This document shows, piece after piece, positions 37,578-49,486 of a stretch of DNA of 64,000 nucleotides (positions are counted from its first letter, which is position 1; each line of letters opens with the position of its first letter). The notes below the pieces were generated by a model that was not told the origin of the DNA, made no database searches, and saw only the letters and a program-made list of their open reading frames with translations. Source of the DNA: Leifsonia xyli (GTDB taxonomy: Bacteria > Actinomycetota > Actinomycetes > Actinomycetales > Microbacteriaceae); the NCBI GenBank assembly GCA_003243275.1, contig QFQR01000001.1:62001-126000 (forward strand). The letters run 5' to 3'. The translations under genes and the position numbers were made by a program.

Positions 37578-38030
37578 GTGACCGAGACCGTCGAGGTGCT
37601 GTTCCGCGGGGACACCCTCCCCGTGTACGCGCACCCCGGTGATGCCGGCGCCGATCTGGTCGCCGCCGAGGAGCTCGTGCTCGCGCCAGGCGAACGCTCG
37701 ACGGTCGGCACGGGCGTCTCGATCGCGCTTCCGGATGGTTACGTCGCCTTCGTGGTGCCGCGCAGCGGTCTCGCCGCCCGGCACGGCATCACGATCGTCA
37801 ACAGCCCCGGAACCGTCGATGCGGGCTACCGCGGTGAGATCCGGGTGACCCTGCTCAACACCGACGCGCGCGAGAGCTACGCGATCTCCGTCGGCGACCG
37901 CATCGCGCAACTCATCGTCATGCCGGTGAGCCGCGCCCGTTTCATCCCGGTGGAGCGCCTTCCCGGCTCCGATCGCGGTGAGGGCGGCTTCGGCTCGACC
38001 GGCTACTCGACCCGAGGAGGAAACCCATGA
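37578..38030 (+). CDS. dut: dUTP diphosphatase
   Basis: The 150-residue trimeric dUTPase hydrolyses dUTP to dUMP and pyrophosphate, keeping uracil out of DNA and feeding thymidylate synthesis. All five family motifs are present: HPGDAGADL, PRSGLAARHG, GTVDAGYRGEI, RIAQLIV and the C-terminal RGEGGFGSTG. GTG 37578 is my choice; ATG 37560 in the same frame would add six residues. The stop overlaps the next ATG (ATGA), so it is coupled to DUF3710. Confidence 0.95.
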   Translation: MTETVEVLFRGDTLPVYAHPGDAGADLVAAEELVLAPGERSTVGTGVSIALPDGYVAFVVPRSGLAARHGITIVNSPGTVDAGYRGEIRVTLLNTDARESYAISVGDRIAQLIVMPVSRARFIPVERLPGSDRGEGGFGSTGYSTRGGNP

Positions 38031-38647
38031 GCGACGAGCCCACAGAGGACGCGCCCGCCGAGCAGCCGAAGTCGGCTCCCGAGGATCGGGAGACGAACGG
38101 GCCGTTCGACCTCGCGGAGGCCAACCAGGTGCGGCCGTACGTGGATCTCGGCGGCGTCAAGATCCTGCCGCGCCCCGATCTCGCCCTGCGGCTCGAGATC
38201 GAGGAGGGCAGCAAGCGTGTGGTCGCGGTCGCGCTCGACTACGCGGACTCGACGCTGCAGGTGCAGCCGTTCGCTGCGCCCCGCACGAGCGGGCTGTGGC
38301 ACGAGATCCGCGAGCAGATCGTGGAGCAGATCTCCCGCCAGGGCGGTCGCACCGAGACCCTAGACGGTCCGTTCGGCCCCGAGCTGCGCGCGGAGATCCC
38401 GGCACCGGCAGGCAACGCCCCCGGCGTGCGGATCGCGCGGTTCGTCGGCGTCGACGGCCCCCGGTGGTTCCTGCGCGGCGTGATCAGCGGCAAGGCGGCC
38501 GTGGACCCGGATGCCGCGGCGCAGGTCGAGGACCTCTTCCGCAGCATCGTGGTGGTGCGTGGTGGCACCCCGATGCCGCCGCGCGACCTGATCCCGCTGA
38601 CGGTGCCCGCGAGCGTGCAGGGCGGCGAGTCGGCCGCATCTGAGTGA
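38027..38647 (+). CDS. DUF3710 protein
   Basis: A 206-residue soluble protein of the DUF3710 family: a charged, disordered N-terminus, then VRPYVDLGGVKILPRPDLALRLEIEE, GLWHEIREQIVEQISRQGG and a C-terminal PMPPRDLIPLTVP block. It is consistently found after dut in actinobacteria; no biochemical role is known. Its start overlaps the dut stop and its stop overlaps the next start (GTGATG). Confidence 0.9.
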   Translation: MSDEPTEDAPAEQPKSAPEDRETNGPFDLAEANQVRPYVDLGGVKILPRPDLALRLEIEEGSKRVVAVALDYADSTLQVQPFAAPRTSGLWHEIREQIVEQISRQGGRTETLDGPFGPELRAEIPAPAGNAPGVRIARFVGVDGPRWFLRGVISGKAAVDPDAAAQVEDLFRSIVVVRGGTPMPPRDLIPLTVPASVQGGESAASE

Positions 38648-39399
38648 TGGGGTCATCGGGCGACGCGGCACCGGAGGGCGCGGACGAGCAGGCGCGGGTG
38701 CCCGACGAGCCGGGCTTCGCGGATGCGATGGCCGCCGCCGCGCGTCGCTCCGGTCTCGGCCATGTGACGCCCGGCCAGGCGCCGACCGCGGGTGCCCTGC
38801 TCGCGGCGATCGGCGGCGTGCGCGGCTTGATCGAGTCGATCCTGCCGCCCCTGATCTTCCTGGTGGTCTTCACCCTCTCCCAGCAGCTGGTTCCGGCGGT
38901 GCTCGCGCCGCTCGGGCTGGCGCTCGTCTTCATCGTCGCGCGGCTGGTGGCGAAGCAGCCGGTGATGTCGGCGATCGTGGGGGCGCTCGGGGTGGCGCTG
39001 TCGGCGGGTCTGGCGCTGCTGAGCGGTCGGGCGGCGGACAACTTCCTGCCCGGCCTCGTCATCAATGTCGTGTTGCTGCTCGCGATGCTCGTGAGCCTCG
39101 CGGTGCGGCGTCCGCTCATCGGCATCGTCGCGGGGCTGCTGACGAACGACGCGCAGTGGCGATCCGATCCCGCCAAGCGTCGGGTCGCGGTCATCGCCAC
39201 GATCCTGTGGGCGGTGCTCCCTGCCATCCGGCTCGCTGTCGAGGTGCCGCTCTACCTGGCGGGGGATGCCGCGGGCCTTGCGGCCATGAAGCTGGTGCTC
39301 GGCCTGCCGCCCTACGCGATCCTGCTCTGGGTGACCTGGTTGCTGATCCGCAGCGCCTGGTCTCGCGAGGTGGACGCGAAGCGCCCCGACGAGGCGTAA
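38644..39399 (+). CDS. DUF3159 membrane protein
   Basis: A 251-residue protein with a charged 45-residue lead and about five or six membrane segments in the DUF3159 pattern (LIESILPPLIFLVVFTLS, then VNVVLLLAMLVSLAVRRPLIG and GLLTNDAQWRSDPAKRR). It is the third gene of the dut operon. Either GTG 38644 or ATG 38647 could start it; both overlap the upstream stop. Function unknown. Confidence 0.9.
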   Translation: MMGSSGDAAPEGADEQARVPDEPGFADAMAAAARRSGLGHVTPGQAPTAGALLAAIGGVRGLIESILPPLIFLVVFTLSQQLVPAVLAPLGLALVFIVARLVAKQPVMSAIVGALGVALSAGLALLSGRAADNFLPGLVINVVLLLAMLVSLAVRRPLIGIVAGLLTNDAQWRSDPAKRRVAVIATILWAVLPAIRLAVEVPLYLAGDAAGLAAMKLVLGLPPYAILLWVTWLLIRSAWSREVDAKRPDEA

Positions 39400-39401
39400 G
39401 A

Positions 39402-39419
39402 TATCTTGATGTCAAGATA
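39402..39419. promoter_or_regulatory. Perfect palindrome upstream of aconitase (candidate operator)
   Basis: TATCTTGA-TG-TCAAGATA, an 18-base perfect palindrome starting 3 bases after the DUF3159 stop and about 118 bases before the aconitase start. AT-rich in a high-GC genome, it looks like an operator for a dimeric regulator. I cannot name the regulator. Confidence 0.6.
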
Positions 39420-39450
39420 AATCGACTCGGGTGCGCCGGGGCGGACAGGC

Positions 39451-39463
39451 TTAGGCTTGCCTT
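39451..39463. promoter_or_regulatory. Iron-box-like sequence upstream of aconitase
   Basis: TTAGGCTTGCCTT resembles the DtxR/IdeR iron box (TTAGGTTAGCCTAA-type), matching 11 of the 14 core positions when extended by one base. Aconitase is a 4Fe-4S enzyme and is iron-controlled in some actinobacteria, which makes the match plausible. Confidence 0.35.
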
Positions 39464-39536
39464 GCTGGAACCTGCCCGTGTCGCCCGTCAGGATGGCTGA
39501 GGCAGCGCATCCGGACATTCGCCAGAGGAGACGACC

Positions 39537-42346
<2,810 letters not shown>

Positions 42347-42348
42347 GA

Positions 42349-42412
42349 GCGCCGCGATAATCCGCGGCGCGTCGCTCCGCGAGACGGCATGAGCGTGGTC
42401 ACGCCGTCTCGC
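42349..42412 (+). terminator. Tandem hairpins after aconitase
   Basis: GCGCCGCG (42349-42356) pairs with CGCGGCGC (42363-42370) around ATAATC, and GCGAGACGGC (42379-42388) pairs perfectly with GCCGTCTCGC (42403-42412). They start right after the aconitase stop and end its transcript before dxs. Confidence 0.7.
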
Positions 42413-42477
42413 TGTGGAGACCGGGAGGGTCGGCGCGGCCTCGATCAGCTTTGCGGCGTAGGGTCGAGGACGTGAGC

Positions 42478-44418
42478 ATGCTCGAGTCGATCCACGGTCC
42501 CCGGGACCTCGATGGACTCAGTCGCGAGCAGCTCGTGCAGCTCGCGGGGGAGATCCGCGAGTTCCTCGTGCGGGAGGTCTCCAAGACCGGCGGACATCTC
42601 GGTCCCAACCTCGGCGTCGTCGAGCTCTCGATCGCGATGCACCGGGTCTTCGACTCGCCCCATGACGCGATGGTGTTCGACACGGGCCACCAGAGCTACG
42701 TGCACAAGCTCCTGACCGGTCGGCAGGACTTCGTCGGCCTGCGCGAGCGCGGCGGACTCGCGGGCTATCCGCAGCGCTCCGAGTCCGAGCATGACATCGT
42801 GGAGAGCTCCCACGCCTCGAGCTCGCTCAGCTGGGCCGACGGCATCTCGCGCGCGTTCGCGATGACCGGTCAGGGTGATCGCTACGTGGTCGCGGTCGTC
42901 GGCGACGGCGCCCTCACCGGGGGGATGACCTGGGAGGCGCTCAACAACATCTCCGACGACAACTCGCGTCGACTCGTGATGATCGTCAACGACAACGGCC
43001 GCTCCTACGCGCCGACGATCGGCGGGATGGCGCGGTTCCTCAACACCGTCCGCACCCGACGCGCCTACCGCTCGCTCTACTTCTCCAGCCGTCGCTTCTT
43101 CGACGGTCTGGGCAGGCCCGGCCGCGCCTTCTACCGTGGAACCCGCGGTGCGATCCACGGCTTCCTCGCCCGCTTCTCCAACAACGAGGCGCTCTACTCG
43201 AACCTCGACATCAAGTACCTCGGCCCCGTCGACGGGCACGACCTCGGCTCCCTCGAGGAGGCACTGCGGCAGGCGAAGGACTACGACGCCCCGGTCATCG
43301 TGCACGTCATCACCCAGAAGGGGCGCGGCTACGAACCCGCCCTCGCCGACGTCGCCGATCAGTTCCACGCGGTCGGACAGATCGACCCCGAGACCGGCGA
43401 ACCGCTCGAGCACCCGAGCAAGCCCTCCTGGACCTCGGTGTTCGCCGACGAGATGCTCGAACTCGCGGAGCGCGATCCGCGGCTGGTCGGCATCACCGCC
43501 GCCATGCTGAGGCCCACGGGGTTGCACCGTTTCGCCGAGCGCTTCCCCGAGCGGGTGTTCGACGTCGGCATCGCCGAGCAGCACGCGGCCACGAGCGCCG
43601 CGGGTCTCGCCTACGGCGGGCTGCATCCGGTGGTCGCGCTCTACGCGACCTTCGTGAACCGTGCCTTCGACCAGGTGCTCATGGATGTCGCCCTGCACCG
43701 CGCCGGCGTCACCTTCGTGCTCGACCGGGCCGGTGTGACCGGGCCGGACGGCCCGAGCCACCACGGCATGTGGGACCTCGCGATCCTGCAGGTCGTGCCC
43801 GGCATCCGCATCGCGGCCCCGCGTGACGCGACGCGGCTGCGCGAGGAGCTCGCGGAGGCCGTCGCCGTCGACGACGGGCCCACCGTGCTGCGGTTCTCGA
43901 AGGGATCCGTCGGCAACGAGTTCGACGCCGTGCGTCGCACCGACGACGGGGTCGACGTGCTGCGCGAGGCGCCGCACCGCGACGTGCTCCTCGTGGCCGT
44001 CGGCCCGATGGCCGCGCTCGCGATGCGCGTGGCCGATCGCCTCGCGGCGCAAGGCATCGGCGCGACGGTCGTCGATCCGCGCTGGGTGATCCCGGTGCCG
44101 GGCAGCATCGTCGAGTTCGCCCGCGACCACCGCCTCGTCGTCTCGATCGAGGACGGCATCCGGGTCGGCGGTGTCGGAACCCGCATCCGGCAGGATCTGC
44201 GCGCCGCGGGGGTCGACACCGCGGTCGACGAGCTCGGCCTGCCCGACGAGTTCATCGACCACGCCTCGCGCGACCAGATCCTCGAGGACGCCGGACTCAC
44301 CGATCAGCGGATCGCGCGCGACATCGTGGCCCAGGTGCTCGGCACCCGCATCCCGGTCGCCCGTCCGCTCCCCGACGAGGATGCGGCCCGGGAATACGAC
44401 ACCGAGCGCGGTCGTTGA
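42478..44418 (+). CDS. dxs: 1-deoxy-D-xylulose-5-phosphate synthase
   Basis: A 646-residue thiamine-diphosphate enzyme that condenses pyruvate and glyceraldehyde 3-phosphate, the first step of the MEP isoprenoid pathway. It has the early His site TGGHLGPNLGVVELSIA, the TPP motif VGDGALTGGMTWEALNNI, the Glu of the pyrimidine half in DVGIAEQHAATSAAGLA and DRAGVTGPDGPSHHG. ATG 42478 is favoured because GAGGA (42466-42470) lies 7 bases upstream; GTG 42472 is too close to it. It is followed closely by an exporter gene. Confidence 0.97.
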   Translation: MLESIHGPRDLDGLSREQLVQLAGEIREFLVREVSKTGGHLGPNLGVVELSIAMHRVFDSPHDAMVFDTGHQSYVHKLLTGRQDFVGLRERGGLAGYPQRSESEHDIVESSHASSSLSWADGISRAFAMTGQGDRYVVAVVGDGALTGGMTWEALNNISDDNSRRLVMIVNDNGRSYAPTIGGMARFLNTVRTRRAYRSLYFSSRRFFDGLGRPGRAFYRGTRGAIHGFLARFSNNEALYSNLDIKYLGPVDGHDLGSLEEALRQAKDYDAPVIVHVITQKGRGYEPALADVADQFHAVGQIDPETGEPLEHPSKPSWTSVFADEMLELAERDPRLVGITAAMLRPTGLHRFAERFPERVFDVGIAEQHAATSAAGLAYGGLHPVVALYATFVNRAFDQVLMDVALHRAGVTFVLDRAGVTGPDGPSHHGMWDLAILQVVPGIRIAAPRDATRLREELAEAVAVDDGPTVLRFSKGSVGNEFDAVRRTDDGVDVLREAPHRDVLLVAVGPMAALAMRVADRLAAQGIGATVVDPRWVIPVPGSIVEFARDHRLVVSIEDGIRVGGVGTRIRQDLRAAGVDTAVDELGLPDEFIDHASRDQILEDAGLTDQRIARDIVAQVLGTRIPVARPLPDEDAAREYDTERGR

Positions 44419-44467
44419 CCTCTCGTACCGCGCTCCGCATCCGCCTCACCCCACCACCGGAGATCCT

Positions 44468-45964
44468 GTGACGAACCGTGCCGTCGAGACGCCCGCCGCG
44501 AGCGGTTCTCCGGACACCGCGACCGCTCGACGCAACCGGCTCGCGATCATCCTGCTGCTCGCCGCGGTCTTCGTGGTGTTCCTCAACGAGACGACGATGG
44601 GCGTCGCGTTGCCGAAGATCATGGACGACCTCGGGATCACCCCGAGCGAAGGGCAGTGGCTGACCACCGCGTTCGCGCTGACGCTCGCCGTGGTGATCCC
44701 GACCACCGGGTTCCTGCTCGAACGCCTGACCACGCGCACGGTGTTCATCACCGCGATGTCGCTGTTCTCGCTCGGCACCCTCATCGCCGCGACCGCCCCC
44801 GGCTTCGGGGTGCTCGTCGCGGGTCGCGTGGTGCAGGCGACCGGCACCGGCATGATGATGCCTCTGCTCATGACGACCGTGCTGACGCTCGTGCCGCTGT
44901 CGGATCGAGGCCGCATCATGGGGCGCATCTCGATCGTGATGTCGGTGGCACCCGCGATCGGACCGGCGGTCTCGGGTCTCGTGCTCGAGCTCACCGCCTG
45001 GCGCGGACTGTTCTGGGTCATGCTGCCGATCGCCCTCGTCATGCTGGGGATCGGCATCGCCCGCGTGCCGAACGTCTCGGAGCCGCGTCCGGTGCCGCTC
45101 GACGTGCCCTCGGTGGTGCTGTCCGCCTTCGCGTTCAGCGGCATCGTCTTCGGGCTCAGCAATCTCGGGCTCGCGGCAGAGGGCAAGGCGATGATGCCGT
45201 CGTGGATTCCGCTCGTCATCGGCGGTCTCTCCCTCGCGCTCTTCATCTGGCGTCAGCTGCGACTGCAGCGTCGGGATACCGCGCTGCTGGATCTGCGCAC
45301 CTTCCGCTCGCGGAGCTTCACCGTCTCGATCCTGTTCTTCGTGATCCTGATGGCGGTGCTCTTCGGCGTCGTTATCCTGTTCCCGATCTATCTGGAACGC
45401 GGACTCGGCATCGACACCCTCACGATCGGACTCACGCTGCTGCCTGGCGGCCTGGTGATGGGCCTGCTCGGGCCGCTCGTCGGACGGCTCTACGACCGCT
45501 ACGGGCCGGCACCGCTCGTGATCCCCGGGTCGATCGTGATGAGTGCCGCGATCTGGGCGATGACCCTCTTCGGCCCCGCGACTCCGCTCTGGTTCGTGCT
45601 CGTGACCCACGTCGTGCTGAGTCTCGGCCTCGGCCTGCTGTTCACGCCGGTCTTCACGACCGCCACGAGCGCGCTCCCGCCGCACCTGTACTCGCACGGT
45701 TCGGCCACGATCGGCACGGTGCAGCAGGTGGCCGGTGCGGCCGGCACGGCGACCTTCATCGCCCTCCTCGCGCTCGGCACCACCGCGGCGGGCGCGGTGA
45801 CGCCGGAGACGGCGACCCCGGATGAGTTGATCGCCGGGGTGCACCTCGCCTTCCTCGGCGGCGCGATCCTGTCGCCGCTCGCGATCGTCGCGGCGTTCTT
45901 CGTGCGCAAGCCCGCACAGCCCGAACTCACCGACGAGGAGCTCGCCGCGCGCCCGATGCACTGA
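44468..45964 (+). CDS. DHA2-type MFS exporter
   Basis: A 498-residue protein with about 14 membrane helices, the DHA2 (drug:H+ antiporter) layout. It shows the N-terminal LNETTMGVALPKIMDDLGI, a 14-helix-type motif QWLTTAFALTLAVVIPTTGFL, and GRVVQATGTGMMMPLLMTTVL, close to the family motif C. The GTG at 44468 has GGAG 7 bases before it. Such pumps export drugs or lipids; the substrate is unknown. It follows dxs by 49 bases. Confidence 0.9.
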   Translation: MTNRAVETPAASGSPDTATARRNRLAIILLLAAVFVVFLNETTMGVALPKIMDDLGITPSEGQWLTTAFALTLAVVIPTTGFLLERLTTRTVFITAMSLFSLGTLIAATAPGFGVLVAGRVVQATGTGMMMPLLMTTVLTLVPLSDRGRIMGRISIVMSVAPAIGPAVSGLVLELTAWRGLFWVMLPIALVMLGIGIARVPNVSEPRPVPLDVPSVVLSAFAFSGIVFGLSNLGLAAEGKAMMPSWIPLVIGGLSLALFIWRQLRLQRRDTALLDLRTFRSRSFTVSILFFVILMAVLFGVVILFPIYLERGLGIDTLTIGLTLLPGGLVMGLLGPLVGRLYDRYGPAPLVIPGSIVMSAAIWAMTLFGPATPLWFVLVTHVVLSLGLGLLFTPVFTTATSALPPHLYSHGSATIGTVQQVAGAAGTATFIALLALGTTAAGAVTPETATPDELIAGVHLAFLGGAILSPLAIVAAFFVRKPAQPELTDEELAARPMH

Positions 45965-45990
45965 GCTTCGCCGCGCGCGGCGAGTCGCAG

Positions 45991-48159
45991 CTACGCGACC
46001 CCGCGGATCACCGGGTGGTGGAAGGTGTCGCCGAAGGCCTTCTCGCTCGCGCCGACGCGGTCGAGATAGGGGGTGATCCCGCCCATCTGGAACGGCCAGC
46101 CCGCACCGAGGAGCATGCACAGGTCGATGTCCTCGGCCGCCGCGACCACGCCGTCCTCGAGCATGCGATGGATCTCGTCCGCGAGACCCAGCTCGAGCCG
46201 CTCACGCAACTGCGTCGGCGTGAGCGCCACGGCATCCGCCGGTCGGTGCTTCTTGACGATCTCGAGCGCCTTCTTGTCGTAACCCGTGATCTTGCCCTTG
46301 CCGTCCTTCGCGAAGATCGCGCCGTACTCGGCGAGCTCGTGCAGCGCGGGGCTGTCGAAGAAGCGCTCAGGGAAGGCGGCGTGGTGCGTGTCGAGCACGT
46401 GCGCACCCACCTTGAGGCCGACGAGATCGAGCAGCACGAAGGGATCCATCGGCAGCCCGAAGGGGCGCGCGGCCTCGACCACGTCCTCGAACGAGGCTCC
46501 CTGCTCGACGGCGTGCATCGCCTCGCCGAGCACCTTCGCGAGCACCCGGTTCACGACGAAACCGGGGGAGTCGCTCGTGATGACGGCGTTCTTGCGGAGC
46601 TGGGCCGCCGTCGCCATCGCGGTCGCGAGCGCCGCGTCCGTGGTGTTCGGGGTCTTCACGACCTCGATGAGAGGCATGACCGCGACCGGGTTGAAGAAGT
46701 GGAAGCCGACGAGACGTTCCGGGTTCTTCAGCTTCGCCCCGATCTGCTCGACCGAGAGCGAGGAGGTGTTGGTGGCGAGGATCGCGTCGGGGGAGATGTG
46801 CTGCTCGATCTCGGCGAAGACGTCCTGCTTGATGCCGAGCTCCTCGAAGACCGCCTCGATGACCCAGTCGCATTCGGCGAAGTCGGCCTTGTCGGTCGTG
46901 CCGGTCACGAGCGCCTTCAGGCGATTCGCCTCGTCGGATCCGATGCGTCCCTTCGCGAGCAGCTCGTCGATCTCGCCGCGGATGTAGTCGAGTCCCTTGT
47001 CGACGCGCGCCTGGTCGAGGTCGGTGATGACGACCGGCACCTGCAGGCGGCGCACGAAGAGCAGCGCGAACTGCGAGGCCATCAGTCCTGCCCCGATCAC
47101 GCCCACCTGGGTGACCTTCTGCGCGAGCGCCTTGTCGGGCGCACCTGCGGGGCGCTTCGCGCGCTTCTGCACGAGGTTGAAGGCGTAGATGGATGCGCGG
47201 AACTGATCGCCCGAGATGAGGTCGGCGAGCGCCTTGTCCTCGGCGAGGAAGCCGGTCTTCTTGTCGGTGTTCTTCGCCGCCTTGAGCAGTTCGAGCGCCC
47301 GATAGGGGCTCTTCGCGACCTCGCCGATCCGGCTCTTGAGGGTCTTCTCGGCGATGCCGATCGCGATGTCCCACTTGGCGAGGCGCTCCAGCTTGCCCGG
47401 TTCGTTCGGACGCTTCACCTTGATCGTGCCCGTGAGCACGCCGTCGGCCCACTTGAGGGAGTCCTCGAGGAAGTTCGCGGGGCCGAACATGGCATCCGCG
47501 ATGCCGAGCTCGAAGGCCTGCGGACCCTTCAGCATCCGGTTGTTCTTGAGCGGGTTCGAGATGACGACCTCGAGGGCGTTCTCGATGCCGATGAGGTTCG
47601 GCAGCAGCCACGCGCCGCCCCAGCCGGGGATGATGCCGAGGAACACCTCGGGCAGTGCGAGAGCCGGAACCGAGGAGTCGATCGTGCGGTAGTCGGCGTT
47701 GAGCGCGATCTCGACACCGCCGCCGAGGGCCAGCCCGTTGACGAAGACGAACGACGGGACCCCCAGCTCGCCGAGCTTGCCGAGGGTCTGATGCCCGAGC
47801 TGCGCCATGAGCACACCGGTCTGGTGGTCCTCGATCTCGCTCACCCGCGACAGGTCGGCGCCGGCGGCGAGGATGAACTGCTTGCCGGTCACCGCGACCG
47901 CGTCGATCTCGCCGGAGGCCGCGCGCGCGGCGAGCTCGTCGAGACGCGCACCCAGCTCGGTGAGCGTGGCAGGCCCGAGGGTGTTCGGGCGTGTGTGGTC
48001 GCGCCCGTTGTCGAGGGTGAGCAAAGCGAGGCGCTTGCCGCTCGGCAGCACGATGTCGCGCACGAAGGAGTGCGTGACCACCTCGTCGGGGTCGAGGGCG
48101 ACGAGCGCCGCGAAATCGGAGGCGCTGTAGTCGGGGAGCTTGCTCTGGTTCTTCGCCAT
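45991..48159 (-). CDS. fadB: Bifunctional enoyl-CoA hydratase / 3-hydroxyacyl-CoA dehydrogenase
   Basis: A 722-residue fatty-acid beta-oxidation protein. Residues 1-300 form a crotonase domain (oxyanion-type GADLSRV, then NGLALGGGVEIALNADYR and PEVFLGIIPGWGGAWLLP). Next comes the NAD-binding dehydrogenase: VGVIGAGLMASQFALLF near residue 350, the catalytic GFHFFNPVAVMPLIEVV and the C-terminal half with SPGFVVNRVLAKVLGEAM. It hydrates and then oxidises 3-hydroxyacyl-CoA; the thiolase gene two bases upstream finishes the cycle. This FadB-like pairing is common in actinobacteria. Confidence 0.93.
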   Translation of the reverse strand: MAKNQSKLPDYSASDFAALVALDPDEVVTHSFVRDIVLPSGKRLALLTLDNGRDHTRPNTLGPATLTELGARLDELAARAASGEIDAVAVTGKQFILAAGADLSRVSEIEDHQTGVLMAQLGHQTLGKLGELGVPSFVFVNGLALGGGVEIALNADYRTIDSSVPALALPEVFLGIIPGWGGAWLLPNLIGIENALEVVISNPLKNNRMLKGPQAFELGIADAMFGPANFLEDSLKWADGVLTGTIKVKRPNEPGKLERLAKWDIAIGIAEKTLKSRIGEVAKSPYRALELLKAAKNTDKKTGFLAEDKALADLISGDQFRASIYAFNLVQKRAKRPAGAPDKALAQKVTQVGVIGAGLMASQFALLFVRRLQVPVVITDLDQARVDKGLDYIRGEIDELLAKGRIGSDEANRLKALVTGTTDKADFAECDWVIEAVFEELGIKQDVFAEIEQHISPDAILATNTSSLSVEQIGAKLKNPERLVGFHFFNPVAVMPLIEVVKTPNTTDAALATAMATAAQLRKNAVITSDSPGFVVNRVLAKVLGEAMHAVEQGASFEDVVEAARPFGLPMDPFVLLDLVGLKVGAHVLDTHHAAFPERFFDSPALHELAEYGAIFAKDGKGKITGYDKKALEIVKKHRPADAVALTPTQLRERLELGLADEIHRMLEDGVVAAAEDIDLCMLLGAGWPFQMGGITPYLDRVGASEKAFGDTFHHPVIRGVA

Positions 48160-48161
48160 GG

Positions 48162-49373
48162 TCACTTCGCTCCCGTGTAGTGGGGGTTCTCCCAGATGAT
48201 GGACCCGCCCTGACCGAGGCCGACGCACATGGCGGTCAAGCCGTAGCGCACCTCGGGGTGCTCCTCGAACTGACGGGCGAGCTGGATCATGAGGCGCACG
48301 CCGGAGGAGGCGAGCGGATGTCCGATCGCGAGCGCGCCACCCCACGGGTTCACGCGCGGGTCGTCGTCGTCGATCTCGTAGTGGTCGAGGAACGACAGCA
48401 CCTGAACGGCGAAGGCCTCGTTGAGCTCGAACAGTCCGATGTCCGAGATGGACAGCCCCGCCTTGCGCAGCGCCTTCTCGGTCGACGGGATCGGACCGAG
48501 GCCCATGACCTCGGGCTCGACGCCCGCGAAGGCGAAGGAGACCATCCGCATCTTGACCGACAGACCCAGCTCGGCCGCGGCATCCGCACTGGCCAGCAGC
48601 GAGACGGTCGCGCCGTCGGTCAGCGGCGACGAGTTGCCCGCGGTGACCCGACCGTGCGGGCGGAACGGGGTCTTGAGCCCCGCGAGGCCCTCGAGCGTCG
48701 TCTCGGGACGCATGCCCTCGTCCTGGGTGGCGAGACCCCAGCCGGCCTCGGACCCGATCGCGACGGGGATGAGGTCGGGCTGGATCTTGCCCGCCGCGTA
48801 CGCCGCGGCGACCTTCTGCTGGCTGCCGAGCGCGTAGCGGTCGCTGCGCTCCTTGGTGAGCGTGGGGAAGCGGTCGTGCAGACGCTCGGCCGTGTTGCCC
48901 ATGTTGAGCGAGTCGGGGGAGACGAGCTTCTCGGCGAGGAAGCGGGGGTTGGGATCGGCTCCGAAACCCATCGGGTGGCGTCCCATGTGCTCGACGCCCC
49001 CGGCGATGCCCACGTCGTAGGCGCCGAAGGCGATCGCGCCGGCGATCGTCGTGACGGTCGTCATGGCGCCCGCGCACATCCGGTCGAGCGCGTATCCGGG
49101 CACCGAGAGCGGCAGGCCGGCGAGGATCGCGGCCGTGCGGCCCAGGGTGAGCCCCTGGTCGCCCTGCTGGGTGGTCGCGGCGATCGCGACGTCGTCCACG
49201 CGATCCTTGGGAAGGCCGGGATTGCGCTCCAGCAGTCCGATCATCGCCTTCACGATGAGGTCGTCGGAACGGGTGTTCCAGTACTGACCCTTCTCGCCTG
49301 CGCGTCCGAACGGGGTGCGCACCCCGTCGACGAAGACGACGTCCGAGCGGTTGGTCGAGGGCGAGTGGGCCAC
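48162..49373 (-). CDS. fadA: Acetyl-CoA acyltransferase (thiolase)
   Basis: A 403-residue thiolase that cleaves 3-ketoacyl-CoA with CoA at the end of each beta-oxidation round. The nucleophile is in ALDRMCAGAMTTV, the CoA-site block reads GRVTAGNSSPLTDGA, and the catalytic His and second Cys are in GGALAIGHPLASSG and AMCVGLGQGGS. GTG 49373 is backed by GGAGG upstream. Its stop lies 2 bases before the fadB start, so the pair is an operon. Confidence 0.95.
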   Translation of the reverse strand: MAHSPSTNRSDVVFVDGVRTPFGRAGEKGQYWNTRSDDLIVKAMIGLLERNPGLPKDRVDDVAIAATTQQGDQGLTLGRTAAILAGLPLSVPGYALDRMCAGAMTTVTTIAGAIAFGAYDVGIAGGVEHMGRHPMGFGADPNPRFLAEKLVSPDSLNMGNTAERLHDRFPTLTKERSDRYALGSQQKVAAAYAAGKIQPDLIPVAIGSEAGWGLATQDEGMRPETTLEGLAGLKTPFRPHGRVTAGNSSPLTDGATVSLLASADAAAELGLSVKMRMVSFAFAGVEPEVMGLGPIPSTEKALRKAGLSISDIGLFELNEAFAVQVLSFLDHYEIDDDDPRVNPWGGALAIGHPLASSGVRLMIQLARQFEEHPEVRYGLTAMCVGLGQGGSIIWENPHYTGAK

Positions 49374-49486
49374 GATGCCTCCACAGATCAGGGGAACGGA
49401 TGCGGGCACGCGGGCGCGCATCCGGGTGTCGTCTTCGATCCTAGGCAGCGAGTGCGCGGGCCGCCGGAATCGTTCGACGGAAGCTA

